The notes below the pieces were generated by a model, which had not been told where the DNA came from, did no database searches, and saw nothing but the letters and a program-made list of their open reading frames with translations. Below are positions 36,864 to 46,923 of a stretch of DNA of 64,000 nt, piece by piece (within the stretch, counting starts at the first letter, position 1; each line of letters begins with the position of its first letter). Source of the stretch: Flavobacterium ginsengisoli (GTDB lineage: Bacteria > Bacteroidota > Bacteroidia > Flavobacteriales > Flavobacteriaceae). The stretch spans positions 4,563,501-4,627,500 of the forward strand of contig NZ_CP121110.1 of the NCBI RefSeq assembly GCF_029625315.1, read 5' to 3'. A program made the translations under genes and the position numbers.

Positions 36864-38272
36864 AAAAGGTTTGTTTGTTTCTTTTAATTTCAGGTATAAT
36901 ACTAAGATTTATAATTCAGTTTGTTTTTCCTGCTTTTAATGGTGATGAAATTTCATTGGGAAACAATATTAAGAACTCAGGTTTTGTAGAATTACTTTAT
37001 CCATTAGATTCTTTTCAATCTGCGCCACCTTTATATTTATGGATTCAAAGGTTTATTGTTCAGACTTTTCCATTTAGTTTTTGGATAAATATTAAAATCT
37101 TAAGTTTTATCTTTTCAATAAGTGGTTTAGTATTGTTTTATGTATTTATAAAAAGAAATAAGTTTAATCCAATATTTTTATTGTTGTTTATTGTGTTGAT
37201 TTTCAATCCATTTATTGTTAATAATTCATTGACAGTAAAACAATATACTATTGACTTAACGGGAAGTATCTGTTTATTGATATATTTTCAATCAGAGAAA
37301 TTTAAGAAATACAATTGGATTTTCTTTTTGATTTGGAGTTTGATGTCAAATATTGGTTTGTTTGCTTGCTGTGGATATTTGATTTATAATTTATTTAAAT
37401 CGAACTCATTCAACAATTTTGGCTTGTTTTTGAAATTTATAAAAAATAATATACTTACGATTCTTGTCCCTATTCCATATGTTGTTTATTTTTTATGGTT
37501 CATGAAGCAAAAAGGAGCGGCAGAATTAAAGTCTTATATGGTTCAATATTGGAGCGATACATTTATACCGCTTAATAGCTCAATTTTTAAATATTTGATT
37601 TTTACTATTCACGGTTTGTGGACTTCTATCTTTAATGCTTTTGAAATTTGGGGAGTTTTTATGATGCTTCTTATTGTTCCTTTTTTTATTTTCTATAGAA
37701 AGCAATCATTATTTAAAGAAGAAATTTTGTTGCTTTTTTGCGTTATTTTAGTGCATTTAATATTGAATGTTTTTCAAATGTATCCTTTCTCAGATAGGCT
37801 ATACCTTTACATTGCTCCTTTTTTTATTTTGATTTTGGGATCATCTCTCAACACTCTTTCAGGTTTTGCGATTATCAAAAAACATTTTCAAAAAATATAT
37901 ATAGTCATTTCGATTAGTACATTGTTTTTGTATGTTTTATATATGCCTTCAAATGATAATAATGTATATCTGTTGTATAAAAAGCTAAATAATTTAGAAG
38001 CTAATCAAGTTTATGTGACGGGAAAGTCTCTTGAGACAATAAATTCTTTCGATAAATTTACAGATAACAAATTTACTACCAGTAAAAAGATTTTACTCCT
38101 TGACACCGAATTAGATAAGTCAAGTTATATAGTTTCTCGAGTGAGTAAAAAACTGAAATTTAACTCAACAAGTCCTCCTGAATCTGAAATTCAAAATCTA
38201 ATAAAATCTAACAGAATCAAAAGAATTGATTGGGTAAATGGATACGATATTTATGAAATTAAGAATAAATAA
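36860..38272 (+). CDS. Polytopic membrane protein, probable GT-C glycosyltransferase
   Basis: A 470-residue protein with about ten membrane helices and a soluble C-terminal part (about 380-470). The first extracytoplasmic loop has FPAFNGDEISLGNNI, an acidic motif like the catalytic Asp-Glu of GT39/ArnT enzymes, and then SAPPLYLWIQRF, which recalls the proline-rich motif of that group. It overlaps the family 2 glycosyltransferase gene, and such pairs commonly make and use lipid-linked sugars. The acceptor is unknown. No close characterised family is recognised, so the enzymatic call is inference. Confidence 0.7.
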   Translation: MKKVCLFLLISGIILRFIIQFVFPAFNGDEISLGNNIKNSGFVELLYPLDSFQSAPPLYLWIQRFIVQTFPFSFWINIKILSFIFSISGLVLFYVFIKRNKFNPIFLLLFIVLIFNPFIVNNSLTVKQYTIDLTGSICLLIYFQSEKFKKYNWIFFLIWSLMSNIGLFACCGYLIYNLFKSNSFNNFGLFLKFIKNNILTILVPIPYVVYFLWFMKQKGAAELKSYMVQYWSDTFIPLNSSIFKYLIFTIHGLWTSIFNAFEIWGVFMMLLIVPFFIFYRKQSLFKEEILLLFCVILVHLILNVFQMYPFSDRLYLYIAPFFILILGSSLNTLSGFAIIKKHFQKIYIVISISTLFLYVLYMPSNDNNVYLLYKKLNNLEANQVYVTGKSLETINSFDKFTDNKFTTSKKILLLDTELDKSSYIVSRVSKKLKFNSTSPPESEIQNLIKSNRIKRIDWVNGYDIYEIKNK

Positions 38273-38275
38273 AAA

Positions 38276-38306
38276 CAAAAAAAGTCCTCAAATGAGGGCT
38301 TTTTTA
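38276..38306 (+). terminator. Terminator after the glycosyltransferase operon
   Basis: AAAGTCCTCA and TGAGGGCTTT with T6, two-base loop; one G-T pair. Confidence 0.8.
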
Positions 38307-38326
38307 TATCTCATAAATAAACAATT

Positions 38327-38626
38327 TTAATCAGTATCACCTTCGCTATAATAATTATTCTCTTCATCTTCTGAGCCAATTTCTTCTTGCTCATCATCTA
38401 ATTCAGCTCCTGGAATATCCAAATCATTTCCAAGTTTGTCGCTGTTTTGTTTCCATTCGTTGTCGTTTTGAGTAATGGTTTGATCGGTCGAAATATTTTC
38501 TGGATCTATATTTTCTGACTTGTCTTCGCGATTGTAAATATCTTCATTTGCTGGATAATTTAGATTTTCCAGATTTCTTTCTATCTCATTTTCTTTTGTC
38601 GCATTTTTATCTTCTGAATTTATCAT
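38327..38626 (-). CDS. Small acidic hydrophilic protein
   Basis: A 99-residue protein with a strong negative charge and many Asn, Asp and Glu residues. It ends DEENNYYSEGDTD. No signal peptide, membrane helix or cysteine. Predicted to be disordered and cytoplasmic. It recalls the hydrophilic protein at 5394. Function unknown. Confidence 0.65.
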   Translation of the reverse strand: MINSEDKNATKENEIERNLENLNYPANEDIYNREDKSENIDPENISTDQTITQNDNEWKQNSDKLGNDLDIPGAELDDEQEEIGSEDEENNYYSEGDTD

Positions 38627-38745
38627 AATGTCAATATTAAATATTATTAAACAGATATTTGTATACTATAAAGTTATGAAATCTATGGTTTCAATACTTA
38701 TATTTTTAAAATCAGTATGTTATAATATTTGCATAAAAAATCAGC

Positions 38746-39624
38746 TTATTTTTTAATTGAAAGATGCTCCAATTGCCCAATTTCTTTCCATGTAATTAAT
38801 TGAATATTATTCTCTTTTAATTTTGCTTTGCATTCATCACTGGTAAAAAACTCGAAATCTATTTGACGCCATTCTGAACCAAAATTTGGATGATTTATTG
38901 TGATGCCTTGCATTTCAAAATCATCAAACGCAGGATGAAGCAGGAAAACATTTAATCCAGAAATTGCGCTGTCTAAAGCTTTTTCATAAGATTTTTTGAG
39001 TTCTCCTTTTTCAAAGTCAGCATAATATCCAATTAAAAGTTTATCAGCCAAAAGTGTATCATCAAAATTATATTTTTCATTAGATAGAGAAATTGATTCT
39101 ACAAAGTCTTTATTAATAAAAACTGGTAAATTGTATGTTTTTCCTAGCTCTTTGTAGATTTCTAAAATTTCAGGGGTAACGCCGACACTGCACATATGCG
39201 AGTCGAGATGTGTAGGCTGAATGCCAAATTGCAAAGCTCTTTCGATTTGTGCGGTAAGCTCCTTTTTAATTTCAGCTGGTTGTGCGTTGTTTTTGAAATC
39301 TTGTCGGGTTTTATAAAAATAACCATTTTGATCTACTAAGCTTGAAACTTCGGAAACGGGAAGAATCGGGCCAAATTTGTAATTCTCCCATTCGCAGGTG
39401 AGAGTTAAATGAATTCCGCAGTCATAATTTGGATTGTTATTAGCAAAAGTGGCCATCTCAAAAAACCACGGACAAGGAACCATTATGCTGTATGAATTGA
39501 CAGATCCGTTTTGGAGTGTTTTTATAGTTGCCTGATTTTCGGAATGCGATAGTCCTGCATCATCGGCGTGAATGATTAATAGTTTGGTGTTTTCAGGATA
39601 TCCGAGTTTTTGTGCTAAGTTCAT
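38746..39624 (-). CDS. ChbG/YdjC-family carbohydrate deacetylase
   Basis: A 292-residue protein of the YdjC/ChbG fold, a polysaccharide deacetylase-like barrel. [17 protein letters not shown] at about 14-30 has the metal-binding Asp pair, [13 protein letters not shown] carries a His, and [15 protein letters not shown] has the second His pair. ChbG of E. coli removes an acetyl group from diacetylchitobiose. The substrate here is not known. Cytoplasmic, no signal. It is monocistronic and divergent from tgt. Confidence 0.87.
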   Translation of the reverse strand: MNLAQKLGYPENTKLLIIHADDAGLSHSENQATIKTLQNGSVNSYSIMVPCPWFFEMATFANNNPNYDCGIHLTLTCEWENYKFGPILPVSEVSSLVDQNGYFYKTRQDFKNNAQPAEIKKELTAQIERALQFGIQPTHLDSHMCSVGVTPEILEIYKELGKTYNLPVFINKDFVESISLSNEKYNFDDTLLADKLLIGYYADFEKGELKKSYEKALDSAISGLNVFLLHPAFDDFEMQGITINHPNFGSEWRQIDFEFFTSDECKAKLKENNIQLITWKEIGQLEHLSIKK

Positions 39625-39820
39625 TTTGAATTTTTATTGTTGTGAATATGCTGAGTGAGAACTTCAACTTCGTTTAGTATGGAAGCTCCGCATTTCATTT
39701 TTTAATAGATTTTATTCAAATTTAAAAATTTCTGAAGTTTAGGTTTTATGTTGTTTTTGAATTAACTCAATTTTATAATTCACAATTTTTCTAATTAATT
39801 AAATTTCCCTGAAATTAGCT

Positions 39821-39828
39821 TATCTTTG
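39821..39828 (+). promoter_or_regulatory. -7 box TATCTTTG of tgt
   Basis: Matches TAnnTTTG, 20 bases before the ATG at 39849. No clear -33 element. Confidence 0.5.
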
Positions 39829-39848
39829 CCGACTGAAAAAAGAAACAA

Positions 39849-40979
39849 ATGAAGTTCGATTTATTACAAAAAGATCCGCAGTCTAAAGCAAGAGCGGGAA
39901 GTATAACTACTGATCACGGCGTAATTGAAACGCCTATTTTTATGCCGGTTGGAACGGTTGCATCTGTAAAAGGTGTGCATCAGCGTGAGCTTAAAGAAGA
40001 AATAAATCCGGATATTATTCTTGGAAATACATACCATTTATATTTACGTCCACAAACCGAAATTTTAGAAAAAGCGGGAGGATTGCATAAATTCATGAAC
40101 TGGGATCGTAATATTTTGACTGATTCTGGAGGATATCAAGTATATTCTCTTTCTTCAAATAGAAAAATTAAAGAAGAAGGAGTGAAGTTCAAATCGCATA
40201 TTGACGGTTCTTACCACTTTTTTACTCCAGAAAATGTAATGGAAATTCAGCGTACAATTGGAGCCGATATTATTATGGCTTTTGACGAATGTACACCTTA
40301 TCCTTGTGATTATCGTTATGCGCAGCGTTCTATGCACATGACACACCGTTGGTTAGACAGATGTATTAATCATTTAGAAAAAGTGCCTTATAAATATGGT
40401 TACGAACAAACGTTTTTTCCAATTGTTCAAGGAAGTACTTATAAAGATTTGCGTCGCCAGTCGGCTGAATATATTGCCAATGCAGGACAGCAAGGAAATG
40501 CAATTGGAGGACTTTCAGTTGGAGAACCTGCTGAAGAAATGTATGCAATGACCGAAGTAGTTTGCGAAATTCTGCCAGAAGATAAACCTCGTTATTTAAT
40601 GGGAGTTGGAACTCCAATTAATATTTTAGAAAATATTGCGTTAGGGATTGATATGTTCGACTGTGTTATGCCAACACGTAATGCAAGAAACGGAATGTTG
40701 TTTACAGCAAACGGAACAATTAACATCAAGAATAAAAAGTGGGAAGCTGATTTTTCTCCAATTGATGAAATGGGACACACTTTTGTAGATACAGAATATT
40801 CTAAAGCTTATTTGCGTCATTTATTTGTCGCCAACGAATATCTTGGAAAACAAATTGCAACCATTCATAATCTTGGTTTTTATATGTGGTTGGTTCGTGA
40901 AGCCAGAAAACATATCTTAGCCGGAGATTTTAGACCATGGAAAGAAATGATGGTTAAAAATATGAGCCAAAGACTTTAA
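39849..40979 (+). CDS. tgt: tRNA-guanine transglycosylase (queuine tRNA-ribosyltransferase)
   Basis: A 376-residue enzyme exchanging guanine 34 for a queuine precursor in Tyr, His, Asp and Asn tRNAs. Catalytic motifs are ILTDSGGYQVYSLSSNRK, MAFDECTPYP, GGLSVGEP and MFDCVMPTRNARNGMLFT. The zinc site of well-studied homologues (C-x-C-x2-C then His) is absent: the equivalent stretch reads PIDEMGHTFVDTEYSKAYLR, with no cysteine, although HNLGFYMW that follows is conserved. The rest is intact and full length, so I expect an active enzyme without the structural zinc. Confidence 0.95.
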   Translation: MKFDLLQKDPQSKARAGSITTDHGVIETPIFMPVGTVASVKGVHQRELKEEINPDIILGNTYHLYLRPQTEILEKAGGLHKFMNWDRNILTDSGGYQVYSLSSNRKIKEEGVKFKSHIDGSYHFFTPENVMEIQRTIGADIIMAFDECTPYPCDYRYAQRSMHMTHRWLDRCINHLEKVPYKYGYEQTFFPIVQGSTYKDLRRQSAEYIANAGQQGNAIGGLSVGEPAEEMYAMTEVVCEILPEDKPRYLMGVGTPINILENIALGIDMFDCVMPTRNARNGMLFTANGTINIKNKKWEADFSPIDEMGHTFVDTEYSKAYLRHLFVANEYLGKQIATIHNLGFYMWLVREARKHILAGDFRPWKEMMVKNMSQRL

Positions 40980-40989
40980 AATATGTTTA

Positions 40990-41027
40990 TTTGTTTAATC
41001 GTTTATTCGGTTAAACGATTAAACAAA
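40990..41027. repeat. Perfect 15-bp inverted repeat between tgt and lptF-like gene
   Basis: TTTGTTTAATCGTTT and AAACGATTAAACAAA with an eight-base loop and no T run. It could stabilise the tgt mRNA end or be a regulator site. Confidence 0.7.
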
Positions 41028-41046
41028 TAATCGATTAAACTTTGTT

Positions 41047-42136
41047 ATGTTAACAATAATAGATAAATACATTTTAAAAAGATACCTCGGAACTTTTTCT
41101 GTGATGCTTCTTTTATTTGCACCAATCGGAATCGTAATTGACGTTTCTGAAAAGGTAAATAAAATGCTCGAAAACAAGATTCCGTTTGGAGATATTGCTC
41201 TCTATTATTACAATTTTACGATTTACTTTATTAATTCGCTGTTTCCGATATTTTTGTTTTTATCCGTAATCTGGTTTACTTCAAAGTTGGCAAACAATAC
41301 AGAAATTATCGCGATTTTAAGTTCTGGAATTTCATTTACGCGTTTTTTACGTCCTTATATTATAGGTGCAACTATAGTTTCTCTTTTTGTATTGTTAATG
41401 GGATTTTTTATTGTTCCAGCAGCAAGTGAAGGTTATAATAATTTTAGATATACGTATCTAAAAGGAAACGGAAAAGCCGAAATGCGTGGCGAAAACACCA
41501 ATGTTTACAGGCAAATTAATGACCACGATTTTATCTTTGTAAATAGTTTTAATGAAGAGTCTAAAACGGCTTTTAATTTTTCTTTGGAACATTTTGAAAA
41601 AGAAAAACTAACCTATAAAATTACTGCAAGCCGTATTAAATGGGATCCTAAAAAAGAAGATTTACGTTTTATACGATTATACTAAGAGAACCGTAGGAGA
41701 ATTAAATGATGTAATCGAAAAAGCTCCAGAAAAAAATATCCCTTTTAAATTTGAATTGGCCGATTTAACACCTGTCGTTTATATCGCAGAAACATTGCCT
41801 TTGGGTAAGCTAATTGATTTTATTGAGAAAGAAAGAAAAAGAGGTTCAGGAAACATAAATACCTATTTGGTTGTTCTTTATAAAAAATACAGTATTCCTG
41901 TTTCAGCATTTATTTTGACGATTATTGCCGTTTCTGTTTCTTCTATGAAACGTCGTGGCGGAATGGGAATGAACCTTGCAATTGGTATAGCAATTGCGTT
42001 CTCTTTCGTATTCTTTGATAAAATCTTTGGTACACTTGCCGAAAAATCTACATTCTCACCTTTATTGGCTGTTTGGTTCCCGAATATTGTTTTCGGAATT
42101 TTAGCAGTTTACTTATTACGTAATGCGAAACGATAA
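41047..42136 (+). CDS. LptF/LptG-family permease, frameshifted as read
   Basis: Corrected length is 362 residues. Membrane helices lie near 12-32, 58-80, 97-120 and in the C-terminal third, with a periplasmic beta-jellyroll between. IIDKYILKRYLGTFSVMLLL is the usual N-terminal coupling helix. The frame breaks at 41661-41663: one T too many in GATTTACG; without it EDYVLYDYTKRTVGELNDVI continues to LPLGKLIDFIEKERKRGSGN. These permeases work with LptB to pull lipopolysaccharide from the inner membrane. The gene overlaps the EamA gene by 14 bases. Confidence 0.87.
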
Positions 42137-43013
42137 TTTAAAAAGTTATTTAAATCTTCACTTAATTGTTTTTATCTGGGGTTTTACTGCCATTTTGGGC
42201 GCTTTAATTACAATTGATGCCGAAAATTTGGTTTGGTATAGAATGCTTATCGCTATGGTTTTCCTTGGCGGATTTATAGCTTTTAAAAAACAGTCTTTTC
42301 AAGTTCCTGTCAAAGAATTTTTTAAATTGATTTTTGTTGGTTTATTAATTGCATTGCACTGGATTTTCTTTTTTAAAGCAATCCATGTTTCCAATGTTTC
42401 AATTACACTTTCTATATTTTCTCTGGGAGCATTTTTTGCTTCTTTATTAGAGCCATTATTCTATGGAAGAAAAGTCCTTTGGTACGAAGTTTTCTTCGGA
42501 CTAATCATTATTGCAGGATTAGGGCTGATTCTTCAAGTAGAAATAAAATATCTTACGGGAGTTTACTATGCCTTGGCAGCAATCATTTTAGGGGTTTTAT
42601 TTACCTTGATGAATGGGAAACTAATTTCAGATCATGAGCCTTCTGTAATTACTTTTTATGAGTTTGGTGCAGGAGTTTTCTTTATAACGATTTATTTTTT
42701 ATTTCAAGGAAAATTTACAGCAGATTTCTTCAAAATGTCTTTAAATAATTGGGTTTTGTTATTGATTTTGGCTTCAATTTGTACGGCTTATGCCTTTACT
42801 GCATCAGTAAAAGTAATGCAGCGATTAACGCCATATACAGTAATGTTAACCACTAATTTAGAGCCAGTTTACGGAATCGTTTTGGCGTATTTTATCCTAG
42901 GAGGAAAAGAAAAAATGAGTGTTGAATTTTACGTAGGAGCGGTTATAATTATCATAACAGTTATTCTAAACGGCGTTTTCAAACATTATCAGAACAAGAA
43001 AGAAAACTTGTAA
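42123..43013 (+). CDS. EamA-family (DMT) transporter
   Basis: A 296-residue membrane protein with ten helices in two repeats. The first repeat starts LNLHLIVFIWGFTAILGALI and the second near YYALAAIILGVLFTLMNGKL, typical of drug/metabolite exporters. The end is basic. The transported compound is unknown. It overlaps the end of the LptF-like gene by 14 bases, which suggests coupling rather than shared function. Confidence 0.88.
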   Translation: MRNDNLKSYLNLHLIVFIWGFTAILGALITIDAENLVWYRMLIAMVFLGGFIAFKKQSFQVPVKEFFKLIFVGLLIALHWIFFFKAIHVSNVSITLSIFSLGAFFASLLEPLFYGRKVLWYEVFFGLIIIAGLGLILQVEIKYLTGVYYALAAIILGVLFTLMNGKLISDHEPSVITFYEFGAGVFFITIYFLFQGKFTADFFKMSLNNWVLLLILASICTAYAFTASVKVMQRLTPYTVMLTTNLEPVYGIVLAYFILGGKEKMSVEFYVGAVIIIITVILNGVFKHYQNKKENL

Positions 43014-43063
43014 TAGTTTACTTATTTTTAATTTGCATTTTTATACTTTAAATAACAATTAAC

Positions 43064-43093
43064 TTCGCCAATGATATAATATTTTTATATTTG
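43064..43093 (+). promoter_or_regulatory. accA promoter, TTC-N19-TATATTTG
   Basis: TATATTTG at 43086-43093 with TTC (near TTG) 19 bases upstream, 33 bases before the ATG. Confidence 0.6.
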
Positions 43094-43125
43094 CGGTTCG
43101 ATTTACAAACAAAATTCAAAAATCC

Positions 43126-44079
43126 ATGGAATATTTAGATTTTGAGCTTCCAATTAAAGAACTTGAAGAACAGTTAGAAAAGTGCGTTATTATTGGAAAA
43201 GAATCTGACGTTGACGTAACGCCAACGTGCAAGGAAATCAACAAGAAATTAGAGGAGACCAAGAAAGATATATACAAAAACCTAACTGCTTGGCAGAGGG
43301 TACAATTGTCAAGACACCCAAACAGACCTTATACTTTAGATTACATCAAAGCAATCTGCGGAGATACTTTCTTAGAACTTCATGGAGATAGAGGCTTTAA
43401 AGATGATAAAGCTATGGTTGGTGGTTTAGGTAAAATAAACGGACAATCGTTTATGATTATCGGTCAGCAAAAAGGATATAATACTAAAACACGTCAATAC
43501 CGTAATTTTGGTATGGCTAATCCAGAAGGATACCGTAAAGCACTTCGTTTGATGAAAATGGCAGAGAAATTCGGAATTCCAGTTCTTACTTTAGTAGATA
43601 CTCCTGGTGCATATCCAGGACTTGAAGCAGAAGAAAGAGGGCAAGGAGAAGCTATTGCTAGAAATATCTTCGAAATGGTTCGTTTACAAGTGCCAATTAT
43701 CACAATTATTGTTGGTGAAGGTGCTTCTGGAGGAGCTTTAGGAATTGGTGTTGGAGATCGTGTTTACATGTTAGAAAACACTTGGTACTCTGTAATTTCT
43801 CCAGAATCTTGCTCTTCTATTTTATGGAAAAGCTGGGAGTACAAAGAGCGTGCAGCAGAAGCTTTAAAACTGACTTCTTCTGACATGAAAAAACAAAAAT
43901 TAGTTGATGATGTAATCCCAGAACCACTAGGCGGAGCGCACTACGACCGTGAAACAACTTTTAAAACGGTTGCAGAATACATCACTAAAGGATATAATGA
44001 ATTAAAAGACTTATCAACAGCCGACTTAATTGCCCAAAGAATGGACAAATACAGTAATATGGGCGAGTATAAAGAGTAA
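43126..44079 (+). CDS. accA: Acetyl-CoA carboxylase carboxyltransferase subunit alpha
   Basis: A 317-residue subunit that, with AccD, transfers carboxyl from carboxybiotin to acetyl-CoA to make malonyl-CoA for fatty acids. N-terminal helices ([12 protein letters not shown]) precede the crotonase core: [58 protein letters not shown] and [19 protein letters not shown]. Length is normal. Monocistronic, with its own promoter and terminator. Confidence 0.96.
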   Translation: MEYLDFELPIKELEEQLEKCVIIGKESDVDVTPTCKEINKKLEETKKDIYKNLTAWQRVQLSRHPNRPYTLDYIKAICGDTFLELHGDRGFKDDKAMVGGLGKINGQSFMIIGQQKGYNTKTRQYRNFGMANPEGYRKALRLMKMAEKFGIPVLTLVDTPGAYPGLEAEERGQGEAIARNIFEMVRLQVPIITIIVGEGASGGALGIGVGDRVYMLENTWYSVISPESCSSILWKSWEYKERAAEALKLTSSDMKKQKLVDDVIPEPLGGAHYDRETTFKTVAEYITKGYNELKDLSTADLIAQRMDKYSNMGEYKE

Positions 44080-44095
44080 ATTCATACAAAGAGAC

Positions 44096-44132
44096 TTAAA
44101 ATCCGAAGCCTTACAGTTTCGGATTTTTTTTT
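44096..44132 (+). terminator. Terminator after accA
   Basis: AAATCCGAA and TTTCGGATT arms with T9. Confidence 0.87.
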
Positions 44133-44219
44133 GGTTATGAACAAATCAGAATTATTTATAAACAATTATTAGTTATAACTAGATAGCAGATTTTTTTTAA
44201 ATTTTGCTACTTTCGCTAT

Positions 44220-45764
44220 ATGGAAAATTTCAAAAACTTAAACCCTGTTAAGGTCGACAAAACCACAATTATCAACTTAGAAAAAGGAAAGTTGCCACCG
44301 CAAGCTCTTGACTTGGAAGAGGCTGTGCTTGGTGCGATGATGATTGATAAAAAAGGGGTAGATGATGTAATTGATATTTTGCAAGCCGAAGCTTTTTACA
44401 AAGACGCGCACAAACATATTTTTGAAGCGATTTTACAACTTTTTACCGAAACGCAGCCAATTGATATCTTAACCGTTTCGACTCAGTTAAAGAAAAACGG
44501 AAAGTTAGATTTAGCAGGTGGAGATTTTTATTTGATTCAGCTTACGCAGAAAATTGCTTCATCGGCGCATATCGAATTTCACTCACGTATCATTCTTCAG
44601 AAATTTATTCAAAGAAGTTTAATTAGAATTTCTTCAGAAATTATCGAAGCATCATATGATGAAAGTGCTGACGTTTTTGATTTATTGGATCAAGCTGAAT
44701 CTAAATTATACGAAGTAACACAAGGAAATATCAAGCGTAGTTCTGAAACCGCACAGAGTTTAGTTTTACAAGCTAAAAAGAAAATTGAGGAAATTTCTAA
44801 AAAAGAAGGATTAAGTGGTGTAGAAACTGGTTTTCATAATTTAGATAAGCTAACTTCTGGATGGCAACCGAGTGATTTAATTATTATCGCGGCGAGACCA
44901 GCGATGGGAAAAACGGCATTTGTACTTTCTATGGCCAGAAATATTGCGATCCAATATGGACATGGAGTGGCTTTGTTTTCCCTAGAGATGGCATCTGTTC
45001 AGTTAATTACGAGGCTTATTTCTTCTGAAACAGGTTTGTCTTCAGAAAAATTACGTACAGGTAAATTAGAGGCTCACGAATGGACAATGTTGAGTACTAA
45101 AGTGAAAGATTTAGAGAAAGCACCTTTGTTTATTGATGACACACCTTCGCTTTCTATTTTCGATTTAAGAGCAAAGTGCCGTCGTTTAGCATCGCAACAT
45201 GGTATTAAAATTATCATTATAGATTATTTGCAGTTGATGACTGCAGGAGGAAATGCTAAAGGAGGAGGAAATCGTGAGCAGGAAATTTCGACAATTTCTC
45301 GAAACTTAAAAGCTTTGGCAAAAGAACTTAACGTTCCTGTTATTGCACTTTCTCAGTTATCGCGTGCCGTTGAAACGCGTGGTTCTAGTAAAAGACCGTT
45401 ACTTTCGGATCTTCGTGAATCTGGAGCGATTGAGCAAGATGCTGATATCGTTTCGTTTTTATACCGACCAGAATATTACAAAATTGAAGAATGGGATGAT
45501 GAAGAAGCTTCTCCAACTGCCGGCCAAGCTGAAATTATGATTGCAAAACACCGTAATGGTGGTATTGAGAACATTCGTTTGAAGTTTTTAGGACACTTAG
45601 GAAAATTTGATAACCTTGATGATTTTTCAGGTAATTATGATGATTTGCCGTCAAAAATGAATCATGATGATAATTCATTTATTACTAATAATCTGCCTTC
45701 GGCTAATGAAGCCTTCGGAAGTAATTTAAATGATGACGATGATGATAGCGATGTTCCGTTTTAA
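44220..45764 (+). CDS. dnaB: Replicative DNA helicase DnaB
   Basis: A 514-residue hexameric helicase of the replication fork. The N-terminal domain (PPQALDLEEAVLGAMMIDKK) binds primase. The RecA-like domain has Walker A ARPAMGKTAF, Walker B IIIIDYLQLM, then LSQLSRAVETRGSSKRPLLS and LRESGAIEQDADIVSFLYRP. An acidic C-terminal tail ends DDDDDSDVPF, a Bacteroidota feature. No intein is present at the usual P-loop or DFLQ-type sites. A TACTTTCG sequence at 44208 may be a weak -7 box. Confidence 0.97.
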   Translation: MENFKNLNPVKVDKTTIINLEKGKLPPQALDLEEAVLGAMMIDKKGVDDVIDILQAEAFYKDAHKHIFEAILQLFTETQPIDILTVSTQLKKNGKLDLAGGDFYLIQLTQKIASSAHIEFHSRIILQKFIQRSLIRISSEIIEASYDESADVFDLLDQAESKLYEVTQGNIKRSSETAQSLVLQAKKKIEEISKKEGLSGVETGFHNLDKLTSGWQPSDLIIIAARPAMGKTAFVLSMARNIAIQYGHGVALFSLEMASVQLITRLISSETGLSSEKLRTGKLEAHEWTMLSTKVKDLEKAPLFIDDTPSLSIFDLRAKCRRLASQHGIKIIIIDYLQLMTAGGNAKGGGNREQEISTISRNLKALAKELNVPVIALSQLSRAVETRGSSKRPLLSDLRESGAIEQDADIVSFLYRPEYYKIEEWDDEEASPTAGQAEIMIAKHRNGGIENIRLKFLGHLGKFDNLDDFSGNYDDLPSKMNHDDNSFITNNLPSANEAFGSNLNDDDDDSDVPF

Positions 45765-45769
45765 TAAAA

Positions 45770-45798
45770 CAAAAAGCCTTATTATTAAGGCTTTTTTT
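45770..45798 (+). terminator. Terminator after dnaB
   Basis: AAAAAGCCTTA and TAAGGCTTTTT around a four-base loop. Confidence 0.87.
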
Positions 45799-45900
45799 AT
45801 GTTTTTATGTTAATTGTAGAATAAAAATCAGTAGTTTAGCTAAACCAATTATAAACTATTATTTTTTTTTAATTATTAACCAATTAACAAATTTTAAATT

Positions 45901-46251
45901 ATGAATGAAGAAACTTTTCCAGGACCTATTCAGATTCCTGTAGCTACTGCAAACGAGTGGGAGCAAAGATATCAAGATGATCAAAGCGTTGAAGATGCTA
46001 AGAAAAAAGTAAAAGCTTTCTTAGTACCAAGAGAAAGTTTGAAAAAAGTACTTGAGCTTGACACAGATGCTGTTTGGGCTTATATTGGAATTAACGATCA
46101 AAAAGAAAAAACATTACTTTTCGTAGGAGCCCAATATGATGAGAAAACTGGTAAATACATAAATGTTTATGGTAAAGCCGACGGATTAGGTGGCGACGAA
46201 GCTGCTGAAGAAGTAGTTTACGATGGTTCACGTCCAAGCCCTCCTTTTTAA
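45901..46251 (+). CDS. Conserved hypothetical cytoplasmic protein
   Basis: A 116-residue protein with no signal or membrane segment. It starts MNEETFPGPIQIPVATANEW, has a charged helix (EDAKKKVKAFLVPRESLKKV) and strands (AVWAYIGIND, KTLLFVGAQYD), and ends DGSRPSPPF. It probably folds as a compact alpha/beta domain. I do not recognise a named family. It lies 17 bases upstream of the six-helix membrane protein gene, so it may be the first gene of that signalling unit. Confidence 0.75.
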   Translation: MNEETFPGPIQIPVATANEWEQRYQDDQSVEDAKKKVKAFLVPRESLKKVLELDTDAVWAYIGINDQKEKTLLFVGAQYDEKTGKYINVYGKADGLGGDEAAEEVVYDGSRPSPPF

Positions 46252-46268
46252 TTTTTGATAGTAAAAAA

Positions 46269-46901
46269 ATGATTGATTTTTTAATATATTCAGGTTATTT
46301 GATTTTATTAATTGATCTAGTACTATATTCAATTAGCTTTTTCCGCAAGGAAAAAGCTAATGTTTTTTTTGTTTCTTACTTGGCATTTATATTTTTAATA
46401 CAAATTTCAATGGAAATATTGTATTCGCTAAAAATGAATAACTTGTTTTTGGTCAATAGTTTTTTTATTGGTCAAATGATATTACTGGGTTTATTTTACA
46501 ATTCGATTCTACATATTAAAATTCAAAAGCAATTTGTAAAAATTAGCCTTTTTCTTGCTCTGCTTGTACTGACAATACAATTTATTAAGACGCCACAAGA
46601 ATTTTTAAAATTTAATTTGTTTGAAATTACTTTGACATCGTTGCTAATAGTTGTTTTTGCATTGATACATTTCTACAATATGCTCACAGAAAACAAGACC
46701 TATTATTATGTAAATATGGGTATAATGTTATACTTGCTTTCAAGTACAGTATTGTACATTATAGGTAATTTAACGTCGGTCTTAAATAATGATCTAAAAT
46801 ATTTGAGTTGGCAGTTAAATGCATTTTTGAATATTATTTATTATCTGTTTATTTTGTATGAATGGAAAGTTAGTTTTTCAAAAAAAGGTTTACAAAACTA
46901 A
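46269..46901 (+). CDS. Six- to seven-helix membrane protein upstream of a histidine kinase
   Basis: A 210-residue protein made almost entirely of hydrophobic helices: IDFLIYSGYLILLIDLVLYS, FFVSYLAFIFLIQISMEIL, LFLVNSFFIGQMILLGLFYN and four more to YYLFILYEWK. There is no enzymatic motif. It sits 22 bases upstream of a histidine kinase that has just one membrane helix, so it may supply the sensing membrane module in trans. That is inference from position. Families of similar look in Bacteroidota are uncharacterised. Confidence 0.75.
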   Translation: MIDFLIYSGYLILLIDLVLYSISFFRKEKANVFFVSYLAFIFLIQISMEILYSLKMNNLFLVNSFFIGQMILLGLFYNSILHIKIQKQFVKISLFLALLVLTIQFIKTPQEFLKFNLFEITLTSLLIVVFALIHFYNMLTENKTYYYVNMGIMLYLLSSTVLYIIGNLTSVLNNDLKYLSWQLNAFLNIIYYLFILYEWKVSFSKKGLQN

Positions 46902-46923
46902 TTTGTATTATTAAACGTAGATT

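Noticed and set aside
44220..45764. Intein in dnaB
   Set aside because: DnaB often carries inteins, but length and all motifs here are normal and continuous.
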